Assembly (NCBI RefSeq): GCF_000374165.1
Contig: NZ_KB893716.1
Span: 1-64,000, forward strand
DNA length: 64,000 nt
Source of the DNA: Parafrankia elaeagni
GTDB lineage: Bacteria > Actinomycetota > Actinomycetes > Frankiales > Frankiaceae
Direction of reading: 5' to 3'
Part shown: positions 34,148 to 41,703 of the stretch, in pieces
Position numbering within the stretch: position 1 is the first letter of the stretch
How the letters are laid out: every line of letters begins with the position of its first letter
The notes under the pieces: generated by a model
Told to the model about the DNA's origin: nothing
Database searches by the model: none
What the model saw: the letters and a program-made list of their open reading frames with translations, nothing else
Translations under genes and position numbers: made by a program

Positions 34148-35086
34148 TCAGAGCGAGTAGGTCACTCCGGTCAGCCGCTCCGAGTGCTCCCACAGGCGCT
34201 CGGCGGTCTCGGTGCTGCGTGACGCGGTGCTCGGCCTGACCAGGACGGGCGGGCCGGTCATCTTGAGCAGGCCACGCGGGCCGTAGTACTCGCCGCCCTT
34301 CGACGCCGGGTCGGTCGCCGCGCGCAGGGTGGGCAGGGCGCCCATGTGCGCGGAGTGCACGATCGGGTTGGGGATACGGTCGGCCACCCGCTTGAGCCTT
34401 CGCCTGACCGGGCCGACGGACGGCAGGATCTCCGTGTTCGCGCCACCGGGGTGGGCGGCGAGGGATCGGGCCGAGGAACCCGCCGCCTCCAGGCGGCGCT
34501 GCAGGTCGAACGCGAAGAGCAGGTTCGCGAGCTTCGAGCGTGCGTAGCCCCGCAACGGCCGGTAGCCCTCCGCGAAGTGGAGATCGTCGAAGTCGATCTT
34601 CCCCATGCGGTGCGCGTTGCTGCCGACCGTGATGATCCGCCCGGCCTCCGCGGCCAGAACGGCGTCCAGGACGATCCCGGTGAAGGCGAAGTGGCCGAGG
34701 TAGTTGACTCCGAAATGCAGCTCGAAGCCGTCCGCGGTCAGGCCGTAGGGCAGTAAGGTCACGCCCGCGTTGTTGACGAGCAGGTCGATGACCGGCCGCT
34801 CGGCACGCAGCGCCTCGGCAGCCTTGCGCACCGAGGCGAGGGAGTTGAGATCCATCTCCAGCACGGAGACGTCCGCCTCGGGGGTGGCAGCCCGGATGGT
34901 GTTCAGGGCCTCCTGCGCCTTGGCCGGGTTACGGCAGGCCAGCACGACCGTCGCCCCGCGGGCGGCGAGCACCTTGGCGGCCTCGAATCCGATCCCGGAG
35001 TTCGCGCCGGTGATGACGGCCGTCCGCCCACTCAGGTCCGGGACGTCATCGGCACTCCAGCGCCGCCGTCTGGGTTCTTTCACCAT
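34148..35086 (-). CDS. SDR oxidoreductase (retinol-dehydrogenase-like)
   Basis: The 312-residue enzyme has TGANSGIGFEAAKVLAARGATVVLACRN, the NNAGV strand, VGSNAHRMG with the catalytic Ser region and YARSK as the catalytic Tyr/Lys pair. These identify the classical SDR subgroup that includes retinol-dehydrogenase-like and WWOX-like proteins. The ATG at 35086 gives MVKEPRRRRWSADDVPDLSGRT, like related proteins. Upstream lies operator candidate site C (35136-35151), 50 bases from the start. Substrate unknown; a small hydrophobic alcohol or ketone is typical for the group. Confidence 0.88.
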   Translation of the reverse strand: MVKEPRRRRWSADDVPDLSGRTAVITGANSGIGFEAAKVLAARGATVVLACRNPAKAQEALNTIRAATPEADVSVLEMDLNSLASVRKAAEALRAERPVIDLLVNNAGVTLLPYGLTADGFELHFGVNYLGHFAFTGIVLDAVLAAEAGRIITVGSNAHRMGKIDFDDLHFAEGYRPLRGYARSKLANLLFAFDLQRRLEAAGSSARSLAAHPGGANTEILPSVGPVRRRLKRVADRIPNPIVHSAHMGALPTLRAATDPASKGGEYYGPRGLLKMTGPPVLVRPSTASRSTETAERLWEHSERLTGVTYSL

Positions 35087-35135
35087 GGGAACTCCCGATC
35101 CGTGACGGCGAGGACTCAATCCTCCTCGACCGAGG

Positions 35136-35151
35136 TTGTACCAGTGTTCAG
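35136..35151. promoter_or_regulatory. Operator candidate, site C
   Basis: TTGTACCAGTGTTCAG matches site A at 13 of 16 positions and sits 50 bases upstream of the SDR start at 35086. The AGTGTTCA half is identical in sites A, B and C. Confidence 0.4.
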
Positions 35152-35414
35152 TGTCCCGAGCAGCCGGGGAGCACGTACCCAGGACAGTTTCTCCAGCATG
35201 CGCTCTGACCCTGACCGAACCGGCGGTCACATGCACCGGGCCGTCGGACGTCTCGTGCCCTCGGGCCGGCGTGGGTCATCGGGCGCCCGCCTGCGCCGGG
35301 CGATCGGAGAAACAGCCACGAAGGCCGCGGTGATCGTCGCAGTGAAGGGCTGACGGACGCAGAGGAGCCGCTCCCGGGCCGCCCCCGTGGCGACTGGCCC
35401 ACCGCCATGGGGCC

Positions 35415-35465
35415 TCGCCGAGGACGCCTCGCCGAGAGCGCATCGCCGAGGACGCCTCGCCGAGA
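35415..35465. repeat. 23-base direct repeat, 28-base period
   Basis: The same 23 bases (tcgccgaggacgcctcgccg then aga) occur at 35415-35437 and at 35443-35465, separated by five bases. The repeat is in non-coding DNA and contains its own short cctcg/cgagg symmetry. Origin unknown; replication slippage is sufficient. Confidence 0.85.
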
Positions 35466-35722
35466 AGCAGCCACCGCTCGACCGGAGGCGTGACCTGACC
35501 TGCCCGTTCCCGGCGCAGGACAGCACTGCCGCCAGGGCCGTCACCGGATGGGAGCCCTCAGTGCACCTCGATGTAGAACGACGTTCTTGCAGTTCGAGCT
35601 AGCTAGTCATGCGCAAAAGTAGACTTTGACTTCACCAAAAACGCGTGACACACTTCACTCCCCACGGCCCTGGAGGCGCATCCGACCGATCCACCCGTGC
35701 CCCGCGACTGGCGAAACGCCAC

Positions 35723-35770
35723 GGCAACCGCGTTGCCCCGCCCCGGCCGAGGCGGGGCAACGCGGTTGCC
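35723..35770. repeat. Perfect 20-base inverted repeat (hairpin)
   Basis: Arms at 35723-35742 (GGCAACCGCGTTGCCCCGCC) and 35751-35770 are perfectly complementary with an 8-base loop, ccggccga. It lies 128 bases before the solute-binding lipoprotein gene, probably within its leader. It could be a terminator of a leader RNA, a REP-like mobile palindrome or a protein site. Confidence 0.85.
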
Positions 35771-35897
35771 GGGAGGCATGGGGTGGATTGCGCGCGGGCG
35801 ACCCCCGTGCCGGCTCGTGGCGGTGGCTGCCCTCACACCGCCCGGAGGCGAGCGCCGTTTCGACAATCCGGACATCCAAAAACTGGAGAGGACGACA

Positions 35898-37481
35898 ATG
35901 ATCCGTACGAGGCGATTACTCGCCACCGCCGCCATGTGCTGCATGGCGCTGTTCCTGGGCGCGTGCGGTGGTGGTGGCGATGACAGCGGTGGTGACGAAG
36001 GCCCCGCCACCACCTCGGGCGCCGCCGGGGACCCGGTGGCGGGCGGGCACGGGCGGATCCTCATGCTGGCCGAGACGAGCAGCCTGGACCCGGCCAAGCT
36101 CGGAAACGCCTACGCGGCGACGGCTGTCCTGGGTAACGCCCTGTACGGCACGTTGATGATTGACGACGAGAAGGGCGAGGTCGTCTACAAGATGGCCGAG
36201 TCCTTCACGACCAGCGACAACGGTTCCACCTTCGAGCTGCGGCTGCGTCCGGGGCTGGTCTTCTCCGACGGCAGCCCGTTCGACGCAGCCGCGGTCAAGG
36301 CCAACTGGGAACGCCACAAGGACCCCGCGGTCGGTTCGGTCTACCGCGGGGACGCCACGAATATCGCCTCCACGGAGGTGGTGGACGCCACCACCCTGAA
36401 GGTCTCGATGGCCGCCTCGATGCCGAACTTCCCCGATGTCGTCCTCGGAACAGGACTGAACTGGGTCGCCTCCCCCGCGGCCCTGCAGGGTGGCCCCCAG
36501 GCGTTCGAGACGAATCCGATCGGCGCCGGTCCGTTCACACTGAAGAAGTGGACCCGGCAGGCCGACATCGACCTGGTGAAGAACACCCGCTACTGGGACG
36601 CGCCGCGGCCCTACCTCGACAGCCTCACGATCCGGTCGGCTGTCGACGCGAGGCAGCGCTACAACACCCTGCTCACCGGAGGCGCGGACATCGCCGTCGA
36701 ATCCGACTGGGTCAACCTCCACAAGGCCGCCGACGACGGCCTGCCGAGCATCCTCAAGCCCGTCAACGGCGGTATCCTGATGACGCTCAACATGCGCCGG
36801 GCACCCTTCGACGACATCCGGGCCCGTCAGGCGGTCGCTGCGGCGATCGACCTGGAGTCGCTCAACCTCGCCGTCTACGAAGGCGACGGGCAGCCCGCCG
36901 AGACGCTGTTCGACGACTCCTCCCCCTTCTACTCGGAGGAGCCGCTGCGGCACTTCGACCGGGAGCTCGCGCAGCGCCTGTTCGACGAACTGGCCGCCGA
37001 GGGCAAGCCGGTGTCCTTCACCTTCACCAGCTTCCCGAGCTCCGAGAACCGGGCGATCGCCGAGAACGTGCAGGCCCAGCTCAGCAGCTTCAAGAACGTC
37101 AAGGTGGAGGTCAAGGTCGTCCAGCTCGCCGAGATCGCCAAACTGCGCGTGACGAACGACTTCGACACCTACGTCACATCGGCGTTCTTCCAGGACCCGG
37201 AGCCGCGGCTGTGGTCGGCCTTCAACGGCAGTTCGGCCACCAACGTGCCCGGTGTCAACGACCCCGAGCTCAACGAGGCTCTGATGACCGGTCGGACCTC
37301 GACGGTGGAGGCTGAGCGCCGGAGCGCCTACGAGACCGTCCAGCAACGGCTGGGTGACGTCACGCCGGGGGTCTTCCTCCAGCGGGTCGCCCTCGGCGCC
37401 GTCTCGGGCGAGAAGGTCGGCGGTCTCACCCAGTACGGCCTCGGCTCGCTGCTCCCCGAGGAGCTGTGGATCCAGAAGTAG
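35898..37481 (+). CDS. ABC transporter substrate-binding lipoprotein, family 5
   Basis: This 527-residue extracellular binding protein belongs to the peptide/nickel (SBP_bac_5) family. The signal ends at LGAC (Cys23) and a Gly/Asp-rich linker follows. Family motifs include SSLDPAKLGNAYAATAVLGNALYGTLM, SFTTSDNGSTFELRLRPGLVFSDGSPFDA and the NMRRAPFDDIRARQAVAAAID segment. GGAGAGGACGACA precedes the ATG. No permease or ATPase gene is adjacent, so it is an orphan that must use a transporter encoded elsewhere. Ligand unknown; peptides or other small compounds are possible. Confidence 0.9.
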   Translation: MIRTRRLLATAAMCCMALFLGACGGGGDDSGGDEGPATTSGAAGDPVAGGHGRILMLAETSSLDPAKLGNAYAATAVLGNALYGTLMIDDEKGEVVYKMAESFTTSDNGSTFELRLRPGLVFSDGSPFDAAAVKANWERHKDPAVGSVYRGDATNIASTEVVDATTLKVSMAASMPNFPDVVLGTGLNWVASPAALQGGPQAFETNPIGAGPFTLKKWTRQADIDLVKNTRYWDAPRPYLDSLTIRSAVDARQRYNTLLTGGADIAVESDWVNLHKAADDGLPSILKPVNGGILMTLNMRRAPFDDIRARQAVAAAIDLESLNLAVYEGDGQPAETLFDDSSPFYSEEPLRHFDRELAQRLFDELAAEGKPVSFTFTSFPSSENRAIAENVQAQLSSFKNVKVEVKVVQLAEIAKLRVTNDFDTYVTSAFFQDPEPRLWSAFNGSSATNVPGVNDPELNEALMTGRTSTVEAERRSAYETVQQRLGDVTPGVFLQRVALGAVSGEKVGGLTQYGLGSLLPEELWIQK

Positions 37482-37518
37482 TTCCCGTCCAGGTTCTCCA
37501 CTGATCATGTAGTTACGA

Positions 37519-37549
37519 GGAGCCGGCAGGCGCCAGGCCTGCCGGCTCC
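37519..37549 (+). terminator. Terminator hairpin after the solute-binding gene
   Basis: Thirteen-base perfect arms (37519-37531 and 37537-37549, GGAGCCGGCAGGC and its complement) flank a 5-base loop, gccag, 38 bases after the stop codon. Confidence 0.7.
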
Positions 37550-37926
37550 ACCTGACCGGCCTGGGGAACGGTCTCGTCGACCTGCGCGAACGGTCGGGGC
37601 CGGCAGGCAGGCTGAGTGCGGAGCCAGAGCCAGAAGGGCCAGAGCCGGCTCCGGCACCCGCCCTGCCTGCGCCGAGGTTGCTGGGCAGCTTTGATCCGGT
37701 CCTGCACGGCTGGGTCTCACGGGACTGGATCGTCGGTGGGCACCAGTCGGTCGTCACCACCAACGGCATCTTCCGGCCGATCGCGCTGGTCGACGGCAAG
37801 GCGGTCGCCACCTGGGCGATGCCGGGTGGCACCGTCGAACTCACCCCGTTCGCCCCGCTGTCCGACGAGGTCACCGCCTCGCTCCGCGCGGACGCCGCCG
37901 ACGTCCGACGGTTTCTCGGCCACTGA
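37549..37926 (+). pseudogene. C-terminal fragment of an AlkZ-like winged-helix DNA glycosylase
   Basis: The frame reads LTGLGNGLVDLRER, a Glu/Pro/Ala stretch, then RLLGSFDPVLHGWVSRDW and VVTTNGIFRPIALVDGKAVA to the stop. RLL-x-x-FDP-x-L-x-GW is the hallmark of the C-terminal part of HTH_42/AlkZ-type proteins (normally 350-400 residues). Only the last 110-120 codons are present, just after a terminator hairpin, with no start codon in good context (a TTG at 37678 is the only candidate). It is a remnant; the rest of the gene is absent. Confidence 0.65.
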
Positions 37927-38042
37927 CGTCCAGCCGAACAAGCCCCTTGCCCGGCACCACACTTCTGGCAGCACCGCGGCCGCGCATGCACGGCGGTGGA
38001 AAACGGTTCGCCAGCCGGCGGGCGGGGCTTCAGGCTGACAGC

Positions 38043-38639
38043 ATGCGCGTGAGTTTCCGCCGGCTCGACGGCCCGAAGGGTGGCGAAGGCGGTTCTGTCG
38101 CCACCGTCGAACGCCCGGACGGCGTGTCGCTGCGGATGCACTCCTACGACCGGACGTTCAGCGTGCCGCACGACCTGGCGCACTTCGTGGCCGAACACGA
38201 GTTCAGGCTGCGCCGGGGCGTCTGGGGCAGCATCGCCGCCGGGGCGATGTTCGGCAGCATGTCCGTCGTGGCCGGCCGGCTCCGCCACGACGGTCACCAG
38301 CGTTCCCGTGACCTGAAACGAGCCAACCAGCGCGAGATCCGGCTCGCGGAGATCGTCGCCGGCGCCGTGCACGGCGCGGTCGAGCAGAACGTACCGCCGA
38401 ACCCCGCCGACATCGCGTCAGCCTGGCAGGTCTACCGCACGGACGCCCCGTCCTTCCCGCCGGACCTGCCGGCGCGCGCCGCCGCTCGGCTGAACGTCCT
38501 TCGGGCGGACTGGCAGGCTCTGCGCCCGGACGAGTCGATCGATCTGGTCTGGACGCTTCCCGTCGAGCCACTTCGCGGGCCGGCGGTACGATCACGCCGA
38601 TCGCGACCGGTGCGTCACGCAGCCGACCCGACGGTGTGA
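38043..38639 (+). CDS. Conserved protein of unknown function, partner of the TIR gene
   Basis: I do not recognise the family. The 198-residue product starts with a small beta-rich domain (MRVSFRRLDGPK, TVERPDGVSLRMHSYDRTFSVPHDLAHFVAEHEF), then a Gly/Ala segment (VWGSIAAGAMFGSMSV), helices (DLKRANQREIRLAEIVAGAVHGAVEQN) and SFPPDLPARAAARLNVLRADWQAL. The DLAHFVAEHEF string hints at a metal-site-like motif but is not a proven one. The ATG at 38043 begins a conserved-looking N-terminus. It ends 51 bases before the EAD1-cyclase-TIR gene, same strand, so the two may be an operon. Confidence 0.6.
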   Translation: MRVSFRRLDGPKGGEGGSVATVERPDGVSLRMHSYDRTFSVPHDLAHFVAEHEFRLRRGVWGSIAAGAMFGSMSVVAGRLRHDGHQRSRDLKRANQREIRLAEIVAGAVHGAVEQNVPPNPADIASAWQVYRTDAPSFPPDLPARAAARLNVLRADWQALRPDESIDLVWTLPVEPLRGPAVRSRRSRPVRHAADPTV

Positions 38640-38690
38640 CAGCTGGCGGTGGGCAGCAGGCGCGTCGTCCTGGCATGCACGGGGGTTTCC

Positions 38691-40226
38691 ATGACAGACG
38701 AGGTGAGGCGGCTTCGCCGGCTCCGGGGGGAGGACGTCGCGGAACTCGCGAACGTCTTCTACGAACCGCGGACCGCCGACCAGTTGCTCGCGCAGGCCGG
38801 TTTCAGCAGGGGCTCCCTGCCGGCCGGTTACACCGCGGCCGCCCGCTGGGAGGCGGTGAACGACGCCCTGGGCGACGGCCTGGTGGAAGGCGGCCGGCTG
38901 CGGATTCTCGAGCTGGCGCAGCGGTCCTACCCGGCGAACACCGTTTTCGCGGCCGGCCTGGCCGCGGCCCGGCGCGCGGCGGTCCGACTCGCGGCCGGCA
39001 GGACCGAGGCCGACACCGAGGCCGACACCCAGCCCGCGAGGCCCGAGAGCCGCTACGGCACCCGCGGCCGGCTGCCTCTGCCCGGCACCGTCATCGTGCT
39101 CGATGCCGTCGGCTACAGCCGCAACGGTGTCATGGTGCAGCTGGGAATCCGCGACGGCCTTCGCGCCATCGTCGACGACGCGCTTGCCGACGCCCGGATC
39201 CCCGCGTCGGCCGTCACCCGCCAGGACACCGGCGACGGCCTGGTGGCCGTGGTCTCCGGCGACGTTCCGAAGGCGGTGATCGCGGCGGATCTCGTCGAGG
39301 AGGTACGCCGTGGCCTGCGCAGCTACAACCGGACGCGCAGTACGTCCGGCCGCATCCGGCTGCGGCTGTCCCTTCATCACGGCGACGTCGTCGAGGACGG
39401 GACCGGCTGGGGTGGGGACGCGGTCATCGTCGGCAACCGACTGATCGACTCACCGCCCATCCGCGCCGTGTTCACGGCCAACCCCTCGGTGAATCTCGCG
39501 GTCATCATGTCGTCGGAGTTCTACGGCGACACCGCGGCCCAGGAACTGCTCGGGCTGGATCCGGGCTCCTATCGCGAGGTGGACGTCCGGGTCCCCAAGT
39601 TCAGCGGAAAGGCGTGGCTCACCGTTCCCGGCGAGACCAACTGGACGCTCGAGGTACCCGATGACGGAGCCGACGTCGCCGCCCCCGCTCCCGCCCCGGC
39701 CCCGGCCCCGGCCCCGGCGACGAGTTTCGCCGGGGCGGACAGCGGCGACGCCCTCCCCGACGACGCGGTCCGCTGGGACTTCCTGATCGCGGCGGCCGAG
39801 GAGGACGAGGGCTGGGGCGCGTGGATCGCCCACGCGCTGGAGAAGGACAAGGCCTACAAGGTCCACATCGAGACCTGGGACATCCAGGCGGCGAACAACG
39901 TCACCTGGCAGCTCCAGGAGGCCATGGCGGTGGCGGAACGGACCATCGTCATCGTCTCGGCGAACCTCGAGGCCCGCCCGCGGGCCCAGGCCGTCTGGAT
40001 GGAGGCCTGGCGCAACGACCCCGCCGGGCAGGGCCGCTCGGTGGTCCCGGTCATCGTCGGCGACTACCAGCCGGCGGGTTTCCTCGCCGGGATCAAGCCG
40101 ATAAGGCTCAGCGGCAGGGATCCCGACGCGGACGAGAAGGAACTCCGCAGGCAGATCCAGCGGGTCGTCGACGGCCACTACCGACCGCCCACGCAACCCC
40201 CCTACCCCGGTGTGACCACTACCTGA
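38691..40226 (+). CDS. EAD1 - nucleotide-cyclase-like - TIR effector protein
   Basis: The 511-residue protein joins three modules. Residues about 12-88 (LANVFYEPRTADQLLAQAGF ... RSYPANTVF) resemble effector-associated domain 1, an adaptor of prokaryotic conflict systems. Residues 131-285 resemble a class III nucleotidyl cyclase: VIVLDAVGYS with Asp138, QDTGDGLVAVV with Asp182, then HHGDVV and GGDAVIVGNRL with Asn249. An AP-repeat linker (330-342) leads to a TIR domain (361-490) with IVIVSANLEARPRAQAVWMEAW; Glu438 aligns with the NADase glutamate. Both enzyme sites look plausible. I infer an abortive-infection-type role. The ATG at 38691 is chosen because MTDEVRRL opens the EAD helix. Confidence 0.75.
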   Translation: MTDEVRRLRRLRGEDVAELANVFYEPRTADQLLAQAGFSRGSLPAGYTAAARWEAVNDALGDGLVEGGRLRILELAQRSYPANTVFAAGLAAARRAAVRLAAGRTEADTEADTQPARPESRYGTRGRLPLPGTVIVLDAVGYSRNGVMVQLGIRDGLRAIVDDALADARIPASAVTRQDTGDGLVAVVSGDVPKAVIAADLVEEVRRGLRSYNRTRSTSGRIRLRLSLHHGDVVEDGTGWGGDAVIVGNRLIDSPPIRAVFTANPSVNLAVIMSSEFYGDTAAQELLGLDPGSYREVDVRVPKFSGKAWLTVPGETNWTLEVPDDGADVAAPAPAPAPAPAPATSFAGADSGDALPDDAVRWDFLIAAAEEDEGWGAWIAHALEKDKAYKVHIETWDIQAANNVTWQLQEAMAVAERTIVIVSANLEARPRAQAVWMEAWRNDPAGQGRSVVPVIVGDYQPAGFLAGIKPIRLSGRDPDADEKELRRQIQRVVDGHYRPPTQPPYPGVTTT

Positions 40227-40312
40227 CGCGACCCACTCGGCCTGCGGCTGACCGACTGACCGTTCAGGCGCCTGGTCACGAAGGCCGGCCGGGTGCTCTC
40301 GGTCTGGTGATG

Positions 40313-41503
40313 TCAGGCGGGTGAGCAGGTGACGACCGCGCCGCGCAGCTCGTAGCTCATGAGCCCGTCGCACCAGGTCATGTCCGGGGCGCGTTCGAGG
40401 CGGATGCCGGGCAGGCGCAGAAGCGCGTCCAGGAACACCCGGGTCTCGGCGATCGCCACCTGCGCGCCGGGGCACCGGTGGCTGCCGTCGCCGAAGCTCA
40501 TGTAGGAGCCGACCACCTTCTGCCGGCCGGCACGATCGGGGTCGAGGGCGTGCGGGCAGGCACCCACCGTCTCCGGGTCGACGTTGGCGGCCCGGATGTT
40601 GACCGCGACCAGCTCTCCCGCCCTGACGGCGTCCACTCCCAGGTCGGCGTCCTCGGTGGCACGCCTGTGCAGCATCGCGGCGACCGGCTCGAGGCGGAGG
40701 ATCTCCTCGAGGATCGCGACCTGGTCCGCTTCGTCGCCGGCGACGAAGCGGGCGCGCAGGGCGTCGTCGTCGAACAGGTGCCAGGCGCACATCACGATGA
40801 ACTCACGGGTCGTCACCATGCCGGCCACGGCATAGGTCATGCACTCGATGAGGATCGCCTTGTCCGGGTAGCCCTCCTCGATCAGGTGGGAGATCACATC
40901 CTCCTGCCGCCGCTCCCGGCGGGCTCTGATCGCGGGGCGCACGTCACGGAGGAGGAACCGGATCCCGTGCACGGCGGTCACGGCCTGAGCCCCGAAGCGG
41001 ACGACGGGATGCATGCCGCGTAGCCGGGTGCCGAGCAGGGTCGCCTGGATGCGTTTCGCCATACCGGCCTGATTGCTGTTCGTCAGGCCGACGATCTCCG
41101 CGGCGACCGCGACGGCCAGCTTGTAGCTCAGCTCGTCGAGCCGCCCCGTCCCGTCGGCCCGCACCCTGGTGAGCAGCTCGTCGGTGGTGCGCTCCATGAC
41201 CAGGCGGTGGCGGGAGCTGATGGCCTTCGGGGTGAAGAAGCGGGCGATCGACGTCCGCCGCCGGCGGTGGGTGTCGCCGTCGAGGAAGAAGACCGGGCAG
41301 AACTCGTCATCCGGATCCATCTGGTCGGAACCGGCACCGGCCTGGCGCATCTGGGCGCTGCGCAGGATCTCCCGGCCCACCCGGAAACTGCCGACGACCC
41401 GCGCCCCGGCATCGGCATGCACACGCCGGGCTGCCAGGGCAGCCGACTTGCGGTCGTCGCGCGTGGGATCCAACGGACCCGCGGAGAGCTCCGAGGTCGT
41501 CAC
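40313..41503 (-). CDS. Cytochrome P450
   Basis: The 396-residue monooxygenase has the heme ligand motif FGDGSHRCPGAQ, the ExxR pair in EEILRLEP and the oxygen-binding helix AGMVTTREF. The N-terminal FFLDGDTHRRRRTSIARFFTPKAI segment is the C-helix Wx(x)xR-like region. No membrane anchor is present, as usual for bacterial P450s. No ferredoxin or reductase gene is adjacent. It is divergent from the zinc-protease lipoprotein; a near-perfect palindrome (41567-41588) 64 bases upstream is a likely operator. Substrate unknown. Confidence 0.93.
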   Translation of the reverse strand: MTTSELSAGPLDPTRDDRKSAALAARRVHADAGARVVGSFRVGREILRSAQMRQAGAGSDQMDPDDEFCPVFFLDGDTHRRRRTSIARFFTPKAISSRHRLVMERTTDELLTRVRADGTGRLDELSYKLAVAVAAEIVGLTNSNQAGMAKRIQATLLGTRLRGMHPVVRFGAQAVTAVHGIRFLLRDVRPAIRARRERRQEDVISHLIEEGYPDKAILIECMTYAVAGMVTTREFIVMCAWHLFDDDALRARFVAGDEADQVAILEEILRLEPVAAMLHRRATEDADLGVDAVRAGELVAVNIRAANVDPETVGACPHALDPDRAGRQKVVGSYMSFGDGSHRCPGAQVAIAETRVFLDALLRLPGIRLERAPDMTWCDGLMSYELRGAVVTCSPA

Positions 41504-41566
41504 AGCCGCCTCCAGAAGGTGCCGAACCAGTGGATGTCACCGATGACAGTCGCACCGCCCGCCATT

Positions 41567-41588
41567 TCATGCAAGAGGTCTTGCATGA
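41567..41588. promoter_or_regulatory. Perfect 10-base inverted repeat, operator candidate
   Basis: Arms TCATGCAAGA (41567-41576) and TCTTGCATGA (41579-41588) are perfectly complementary around a 2-base spacer, gg. The site lies in the 200 bases between the divergent P450 and zinc-protease genes. Length and symmetry fit a dimeric repressor of MarR, GntR or TetR type. No regulator gene is adjacent. Confidence 0.6.
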
Positions 41589-41703
41589 GATGGTGACCGG
41601 TGTGGGCCCCTGGGGCAGCCCCGGCCTGGCCGCCACCCGGCCCGGATTGTCCAGGCGCCGACGAATCGGACCATCCGCCCACTCGAGCCCATACGGTGGC
41701 GGT

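Larger units (their letters stand above)
35087..35897. other. 811-base divergent intergenic region with repeats
   Basis: No convincing gene is found here. It holds operator site C (35136-35151), a 23-base direct repeat with 28-base period (35415-35437 and 35443-35465), a less GC-rich stretch around 35575-35650 and a 20-base perfect hairpin (35723-35770). It separates the minus-strand SDR from the plus-strand solute-binding gene and probably carries both promoters. Confidence 0.6.

Noticed and set aside
35227..35544. A 105-codon minus-strand frame in the long intergenic region
   Set aside because: The Arg/Ala-rich composition and the presence of the direct repeat inside it argue for a chance frame; no ribosome site is seen.
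35916..38372. An 818-codon open frame on the minus strand
   Set aside because: It lies antisense to the solute-binding lipoprotein, the glycosylase fragment and the next gene. No family motif is visible.
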